NCBI GenBank assembly: GCA_039796875.1
Contig: JBDKIY010000007.1
Coordinates: forward strand, 1-35,391
Direction of reading: 5' to 3'
Source: MAG-120802 sp039796875
GTDB lineage: Bacteria > Actinomycetota > Actinomycetes > Nanopelagicales > Nanopelagicaceae
Length of the DNA: 35,391 bases
Shown: positions 31,430-35,391 of the stretch, piece after piece
Layout of the letters: each line of letters starts with the position of its first letter
Position numbering within the stretch: the first letter of the stretch is position 1
Program-made: the position numbers and the translations under genes
The notes under the pieces: model-generated
Told to the model about the DNA's origin: nothing
Seen by the model: only the letters and a program-made list of their open reading frames with translations
Database searches by the model: none

Positions 31430-32650
31430 AACATCAGCCACCGCAACACTGGCGGGTGCATCACCTTTGTCATGGAACTGGGTATAGGTAATCAAAGCTG
31501 CCAGTAATGAAATCGAACCACAGATCGCAATTGTGGGGCGTGTGCCAATCTCCTGTGTCATCCAACCAATAAATGGTGAAACTAGCGGAGTTCCTCCTAA
31601 GAAAACCGTGAGATAAATTCCCATAACACGACCACGGATCTGAGTATCGGTGCGCATCTGCACCATGGTGTTTGCGCCAATAAAGGTTAATAACGCTACC
31701 CCGCCGATAAATGGCAGGAATACCGCATAAACCAAATAGGTAGGAGCAAATGCGCCAATTGTTAGCAGCGCGCTAAAAATCATCGAACCCTTCATCACAA
31801 AACGTGGTCCGCGTTTTTTCTCTAAACGAGCAGAGATGATTGCACCGGATAATGAACCAATCGCCAAAATACTTCCTAGTGCTCCGTATTCGGCAGCACT
31901 TTTGTCAAAGACCTGAGTTGCCATCATGGTGTTGAAAATATTGAAATTCAGACCAAAGCTAGTGGCGAAAAAGACTGTGATCATTACCGCCAAAATGTCG
32001 GGACGAGCGGCAACATAACGCAACGCTTCCCGCACCTTGGTTGAAGTTGAATTGCGCTTTTCAATAAACAACTCAGACTCCCGAATATTGAGTAACGCGA
32101 TAATCACAATTAGATAAGAGATACCGTTCAAAATAAAAGAAACTCCGGTGCCATAGGCTGCAATTAATAACCCTGATAAACCAGGCCCCAAGAGCCTTCC
32201 GGTATTGAAGTTAGCGGAGTTAAGTCCCACAGCATTTGGTAAATCCTCTTTGCCGACCACTTCAATGTTGAAGCTTTGGCGCACCGGTGCATCAATAGCG
32301 TTACCAAGTCCCAGCGTGAAGGCAAAAAACATCACATGCCAGATCTGAATATTGTCCGTTAAAACTAGGGTTCCGACGGAAAGGGCGGATAAACCACCGG
32401 TGAGGTTGGTTAACATTAAAACTTTTCGTTTATTGAACTTGTCGGCGATCTTGCCGCCGGAAATACTAAAGAACAGTACCGGCGCAAATTGCAGCGCAGT
32501 CACGATTCCTAAATATGAACCGCTATCTGTTAACTCTAAAATCAACCACGCTTGAGCCACACCTTGCGCCCAAGTGCCGATGTTTGAAATGAAATTAGCT
32601 GAGAAAAGTATTCGGAAGTTGCGATGTTTGAATGATCGCAATGTTCCCAT
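31397..32650 (-). CDS. MFS transporter of the EntS-like (MFS_3) group
   Basis: A 417-aa efflux-type MFS protein with about 12 helices. It starts LRSFKHRNFRILFSANFISNIGTWAQGVAQAWLILELT, typical of the MFS_3 family that includes the enterobactin exporter. The motif GGKIADKFNKRKVLMLTN is the loop 2-3 signature, and NAVGLNSANFNTGRLLGPGLSG is the helix 5 region. The charged C-terminal tail (DVLEPAYEDKKD) is cytosolic. The cargo is unknown. ATG 32650 has TAGACT six bases upstream. It is divergent from DUF2530 with 25 bp between. Confidence 0.9.
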   Translation of the reverse strand: MGTLRSFKHRNFRILFSANFISNIGTWAQGVAQAWLILELTDSGSYLGIVTALQFAPVLFFSISGGKIADKFNKRKVLMLTNLTGGLSALSVGTLVLTDNIQIWHVMFFAFTLGLGNAIDAPVRQSFNIEVVGKEDLPNAVGLNSANFNTGRLLGPGLSGLLIAAYGTGVSFILNGISYLIVIIALLNIRESELFIEKRNSTSTKVREALRYVAARPDILAVMITVFFATSFGLNFNIFNTMMATQVFDKSAAEYGALGSILAIGSLSGAIISARLEKKRGPRFVMKGSMIFSALLTIGAFAPTYLVYAVFLPFIGGVALLTFIGANTMVQMRTDTQIRGRVMGIYLTVFLGGTPLVSPFIGWMTQEIGTRPTIAICGSISLLAALITYTQFHDKGDAPASVAVADVLEPAYEDKKD

Positions 32651-32656
32651 TTGGTC

Positions 32657-32662
32657 AGTCTA
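32657..32662 (-). promoter_or_regulatory. Predicted -10 element of the MFS_3 gene
   Basis: TAGACT on the minus strand lies exactly six bases before ATG 32650, so a leaderless mRNA is likely. It sits one base from the opposing element at 32664-32669. Confidence 0.55.
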
Positions 32663-32663
32663 G

Positions 32664-32669
32664 TATGCT
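32664..32669 (+). promoter_or_regulatory. Predicted -10 element of the DUF2530 gene
   Basis: TATGCT lies exactly six bases before ATG 32676, inside the 25-bp divergent gap. No Shine-Dalgarno is present. Confidence 0.55.
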
Positions 32670-32675
32670 TAACAC

Positions 32676-32864
32676 ATGACTTCTCGGCTAAATAGCGCGG
32701 TCCCAATAATCATTGCTGGGATTGTGGTTTGGACGATTGCGTTAATCATCGCCATCATTATCAGTGCGGTGGCAAAAATCATTCTCACCTGCGTGGTGGG
32801 CATACTTCTTGGGTTAATCGGTATTCGCTACACCAGACGCAGAGCAAAAAGAGAAGAAGGTTAA
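32676..32864 (+). CDS. Small two-helix membrane protein, DUF2530-like
   Basis: A 62-aa protein: a short polar start, helix 1 (about 8-30, VPIIIAGIVVWTIALIIAIII), helix 2 (about 33-50, IILTCVVGILLGLIGIRY), and a basic tail (TRRRAKREEG) in the cytosol. The Trp in helix 1, the Cys-Val-x-Gly and LGLIGI...RR end match the actinobacterial DUF2530 pattern as I remember it. Function is unknown. Its TAA abuts the stop of the convergent cold-shock gene. Confidence 0.75.
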   Translation: MTSRLNSAVPIIIAGIVVWTIALIIAIIISAVAKIILTCVVGILLGLIGIRYTRRRAKREEG

Positions 32865-32873
32865 TTAACCTTC
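32856..32873. repeat. 18-bp perfect palindrome spanning two abutting stop codons
   Basis: GAAGGTTAATTAACCTTC is its own reverse complement. Its centre TTAATTAA contains the DUF2530 TAA (32862-32864) and the cold-shock gene TAA (32867-32865 on the minus strand). It could act as a minimal bidirectional terminator, but no loop or T-tract is present, so this is uncertain. Confidence 0.7.
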
Positions 32874-33245
32874 AATTTCTTGAGCGATACCGCGCAAGAC
32901 TTTAGCAACGCGAGCTGCTTCTGCTTCATTTGGATAACGGCCATGACGCAAACCATTTCCAACACGATCTAACATCTTGATTGACTCTTCAATAATTACA
33001 GCAAGATCTTCAGCACCAGCTTTTGAATTAGCAAGTGAAGGCGGTGCATCAATGATGCGAACAGAGAGAGCTTGGGGTCCTTTGCGACCTTCAGCTACGC
33101 CGAACTCCAATTTGGTGCCTGGCTTAACGGTGGTGACACCAGCAGGAAGAGCTGAAGCTGCGAGGTAAACATCTTCGCCCTCTTCAGAGGAAATAAATCC
33201 AAAACCTTTTTCTAGGCTAAACCATTTAACGCGACCGACTGGCAT
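32865..33245 (-). CDS. Cold-shock domain protein with C-terminal extension
   Basis: A 126-aa protein. Residues 1-68 are a cold-shock domain with VGRVKWFSLEKGFGFISSE (RNP1 KGFGFI at 13-18) and RNP2 written DVYLAAS instead of the usual DVFVH, so one nucleic-acid-stacking aromatic/His pair is changed. Residues 70-126 form a helical extension (DLAVIIEESIKMLDRV...VAKVLRGIAQEIEG), as in the actinobacterial CspB type (Rv0871-like, from memory). It binds RNA or ssDNA, but regulation by cold is not shown. AGGAGG at 33254-33259 lies 8 nt before ATG 33245. DUF3027 lies 73 bp upstream on the same strand. Confidence 0.93.
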   Translation of the reverse strand: MPVGRVKWFSLEKGFGFISSEEGEDVYLAASALPAGVTTVKPGTKLEFGVAEGRKGPQALSVRIIDAPPSLANSKAGAEDLAVIIEESIKMLDRVGNGLRHGRYPNEAEAARVAKVLRGIAQEIEG

Positions 33246-33253
33246 AGCGGGAT

Positions 33254-33259
33254 CCTCCT
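33254..33259 (-). promoter_or_regulatory. Shine-Dalgarno of the cold-shock gene
   Basis: AGGAGG on the minus strand, 8 nt before ATG 33245. A small hairpin, AAATC-GCAA-GATTT (33279-33266), with a GNRA-type loop lies just upstream in the leader. Confidence 0.7.
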
Positions 33260-33318
33260 AGATTCAAATCTTGCGATTTCATTTGGTGTCATGTGCGCCG
33301 CGGTTTGCGGACAGAGGG

Positions 33319-34035
33319 TTAGTTTATCGCCTCTGAATGCGCGCCGCATCCATGATTTACCGAGACCACGCGTGCATCCTCCGGAGAGATTGCGTTGGCA
33401 CAGACGCCAAAAGCCTGGCGGAATGAGCCTGCAATCGGAAGATAGAAACCACAGCTGCCACAATTTTTTGGAGCGTACTGCGCGATAGGTGCGTTCGGTC
33501 CACGATCGCCTTCAATCCAACGTTTTGCTGCTTGGTCTCTTCCTTCAATAGAAAGTACACGCAAACGCCCGGCGCCTAATTCAAATAATTCATGAAGATC
33601 CAACTCTTCATCACTTGGCAATACTGAGCCGGCTGGAACTAAACGAACATCATCAGGCTCGGTGGGAACAATTGTGCCAACGCCAACATCATCTGCGGTT
33701 ATGCGACTGCTGTATGGAATCCAATCGGGAGCGAGAAGTGCATCTGTACCCGGCAAGAGCACGACATCGCAAATTGTTGCGGCGCTTTGTGCATCCACCT
33801 TTGCAACGGTGACTCCCCAACGCCATCCAACATATCCCGGCAAGAAAGCTTCAAAGAGATAGGTAGCGACATGATCATCATCGCTGTCGATTGAAATTAA
33901 CTGTCCCACAAACTTTTCATTCTTAGCATCTTCTAATGCCGCTGAACGCGCAAAATCAGCGGCGTTGAATTTATCAACACCGCTGATCTCTTTAGAACTG
34001 AGCTTTTTACTTTTGCCGCTAGCTTTTTCGGACAT
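33319..34035 (-). CDS. DUF3027 family protein
   Basis: A 238-aa protein of a family found across actinobacteria with no assigned role. The N-terminus is Lys/Ser-rich, then SAALEDAKNEKFVGQLIS, FLPGYVGWRWGVTVAKV, and LLPGTDALLAPDWIPYSSRI. The C-terminus carries conserved Cys and His, probably a metal site: NCGSCGFYLPIAGSFRQAFGVCAN and VNHGCGAHSE. I use ATG 34035, with TAGACT seven bases upstream; the longer frame to 34077 would run into groEL. It lies between groEL and the cold-shock gene, a placement shared with other actinobacteria. Confidence 0.9.
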   Translation of the reverse strand: MSEKASGKSKKLSSKEISGVDKFNAADFARSAALEDAKNEKFVGQLISIDSDDDHVATYLFEAFLPGYVGWRWGVTVAKVDAQSAATICDVVLLPGTDALLAPDWIPYSSRITADDVGVGTIVPTEPDDVRLVPAGSVLPSDEELDLHELFELGAGRLRVLSIEGRDQAAKRWIEGDRGPNAPIAQYAPKNCGSCGFYLPIAGSFRQAFGVCANAISPEDARVVSVNHGCGAHSEAIN

Positions 34036-34042
34036 GGCGGCA

Positions 34043-34048
34043 AGTCTA
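34043..34048 (-). promoter_or_regulatory. Predicted -10 element of the DUF3027 gene
   Basis: TAGACT on the minus strand, seven bases before ATG 34035, in the 22-bp gap after groEL. The sequence from here into the gene is almost the same as that before metG. Confidence 0.45.
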
Positions 34049-34057
34049 CTATCTGCT

Positions 34058-35391
34058 TTAGAAGTCCATATCTCCACCAGGAGCCGCAGGCATTGCCGCC
34101 TTAGGTTCTGGCTTGTCAGCGATTACAGCTTCAGTGGTCAAGAAGAGAGCTGCAATTGAGGCTGCGTTTTGCAGCGCAGAGCGTGTGACCTTAGCTGGAT
34201 CGATGATTCCAGATTTGATCATGTCTACATACTCTCCTGTTGCCGCATTCAATCCATGACCTGGATCTAGGTGGCGCACCTTTTCAACGATAACTCCACC
34301 TTCAAGTCCAGCATTGATTGCAATCTGCTTCAACGGAGCTTCGACGGCAAACTCGACAATCTTTGCACCGGTTGCTTCATCGCCTGAGAGATTCAACTTC
34401 TCGAATGCTTTCTTTGATGCTTGTAGCAATGCAACGCCGCCGCCGGAAACAATTCCTTCTTCAACTGCAGCTTTTGCGTTACGTACCGCATCTTCAATAC
34501 GGTGCTTGCGCTCTTTGAGCTCTACCTCGGTTGCAGCGCCAGCTTTGATAACAGCTACGCCTCCTGCCAGCTTTGCTAAACGCTCTTGTAGCTTTTCGCG
34601 ATCATAATCGGAATCAGTTTTTTCGATCTCAGCACGAATTTGGTTAACGCGGCCTTTGATCATTTCATCATCGCCTGCGCCTTCCACGATTGTGGTTTCA
34701 TCTTTAGTGATGACAACTTTGCGAGCTTTGCCGAGTAAATCAAGGGTGGCTGCATCAAGCTTTAGACCGACCTCTTCAGAAATTACTGTTCCACCGGTCA
34801 AAATTGCGATGTCCTGCAACATTGCTTTGCGGCGATCACCAAATCCTGGAGCTTTAACAGCTGCGGAGCGGAATGTGCCACGGATCTTGTTAACAACAAG
34901 AGTTGCTAGCGCTTCGCCCTCAATATCTTCAGCAATAATTGCAAGTGGCTTACCTGCCTGCATTACTTTTTCTAGAATTGGCACTAGATCTTTGATATTT
35001 GAAATCTTGGAGTTACAGATCAAAACATAAGCATCTTCCAAAACCGCTTCCATGCGATCGGTGTCGGTAACCATGTATGGAGAGATGTAACCCTTATCAA
35101 AACGCATACCTTCAGTTAGCTCTAGCTCGAGACCAAAAGTATTGCTTTCTTCAACGGTGATAACACCTTCTTTACCAACCTTGTCCATCGCTTCAGCAAT
35201 CATTTCGCCGATTGTCGAATCAGCAGCTGAGATAGATGCGGTGGCTGAAATCTGTTCTTTGGTTTCTACTGGCTTTGCCATTGCGGAAAGTTCGGCAGAG
35301 ATAGCATCAACAGCTTTCTCAATACCTTTCTTCAGCGCCATTGGATTTGAGCCGGCAGCAACGTTGCGCAGACCTTCGCGCACTAATGCTT
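34058..35391 (-). CDS. groEL: Chaperonin GroEL, 5' end outside the window
   Basis: The C-terminal 444 residues of the 60-kDa chaperonin. The frame is open to the right edge (ALVREGLRNVAAGSNPMALKKGI), so the GTG at 35383 is an internal codon and not the start. Visible parts are AVKAPGFGDRRKAMLQDIAILTGG (apical domain), AGGVAVIKAGAATEVELKERKHRIEDA (hinge), VEEGIVSGGGVALL with the ATP-site Gly run, and AINAGLEGGVIVEKV. The tail is KAAMPAAPGGDMDF, without the GGM repeats of E. coli or a His-rich end, so it fits the GroEL2 class of actinobacteria. Whether groES is adjacent cannot be seen. Confidence 0.96.
   Translation of the reverse strand, partial: ALVREGLRNVAAGSNPMALKKGIEKAVDAISAELSAMAKPVETKEQISATASISAADSTIGEMIAEAMDKVGKEGVITVEESNTFGLELELTEGMRFDKGYISPYMVTDTDRMEAVLEDAYVLICNSKISNIKDLVPILEKVMQAGKPLAIIAEDIEGEALATLVVNKIRGTFRSAAVKAPGFGDRRKAMLQDIAILTGGTVISEEVGLKLDAATLDLLGKARKVVITKDETTIVEGAGDDEMIKGRVNQIRAEIEKTDSDYDREKLQERLAKLAGGVAVIKAGAATEVELKERKHRIEDAVRNAKAAVEEGIVSGGGVALLQASKKAFEKLNLSGDEATGAKIVEFAVEAPLKQIAINAGLEGGVIVEKVRHLDPGHGLNAATGEYVDMIKSGIIDPAKVTRSALQNAASIAALFLTTEAVIADKPEPKAAMPAAPGGDMDF

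Noticed and set aside
34036..34077. Longer start for DUF3027
   Set aside because: It would overlap the end of groEL. ATG 34035 has a promoter-like TAGACT at near-leaderless spacing.
34314..35030. Plus-strand open frames opposite groEL
   Set aside because: They are antisense shadows of a strongly coding gene, with Ser/Ala/Pro/Arg-rich, low-information products.
1..35391. Mobile elements, prophage, CRISPR arrays or integration at the two tRNAs
   Set aside because: No transposase, integrase, inverted-repeat ends, spaced repeats or tRNA 3'-end duplication was seen.

Overview
The window looks like chromosomal DNA of a streamlined, low-GC actinobacterium. I infer a freshwater planktonic lineage of the acI / Nanopelagicales type. 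Gene content and order are actinobacterial: glmU-prs, ispE-rsmA-tatD-metG, rsmI facing pmt, a MoeA-like gene with rimJ and a three-span membrane gene, a fused CopD-CtaG protein, citA/pdxH/serC, and DUF2530 / cold-shock / DUF3027 / groEL. The bases are AT-leaning, gaps between genes are often under 50 bp, start and stop codons frequently overlap or abut, and many genes seem to be transcribed as leaderless mRNAs. No mobile element, prophage, CRISPR array or integrase was seen, and no gap exceeds 300 bp.

Region by region. 1-7.1 kb (minus strand): the start of a secreted EEP-family hydrolase, then prs, glmU, tRNA-Gln(TTG), ispE, rsmA, tatD and metG. 7.1-12.2 kb: rsmI facing a protein O-mannosyltransferase, then a cluster glp-like (MoeA lacking its catalytic parts), rimJ and glpR/sepX-like, divergent from 5-formyl-THF cyclo-ligase. 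12.1-15.5 kb: acyl-CoA dehydrogenase, CopD-CtaG, an FmdB zinc ribbon and an uncatalogued 35-aa ORF. 15.5-18.5 kb: MMPL transporter, purU, tRNA-Arg(CCT). 18.6-21.5 kb: a 27-codon ORF coupled to a saccharopine/carboxynorspermidine dehydrogenase-like gene, an SDR and a secreted Ala-rich protein. 21.5-27.1 kb: Tat-exported Rieske protein, membrane diguanylate cyclase, homospermidine synthase, photolyase, esterase. 27.1-35.4 kb: citrate synthase, pdxH, serC, two MFS transporters, DUF2530, cold-shock protein, DUF3027 and the 3' part of groEL.

Most genes are housekeeping: PRPP, UDP-GlcNAc and isoprenoid precursors, translation and rRNA modification, folate one-carbon metabolism, PLP and serine synthesis, respiration and copper handling. 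The points most worth pursuing are: (i) the domain-deleted MoeA/gephyrin-like protein beside its probable membrane receptor, which suggests a cell-division scaffold rather than molybdenum cofactor synthesis; (ii) a recurrent TANNNT-N6-start arrangement marking leaderless promoters, including symmetric divergent ones; (iii) three very small ORFs placed with base-level precision against their neighbours; (iv) two saccharopine-dehydrogenase-fold genes, one a clear homospermidine synthase; (v) convergent genes whose stop codons abut, form palindromes, or were separated by a 16-bp tandem duplication.
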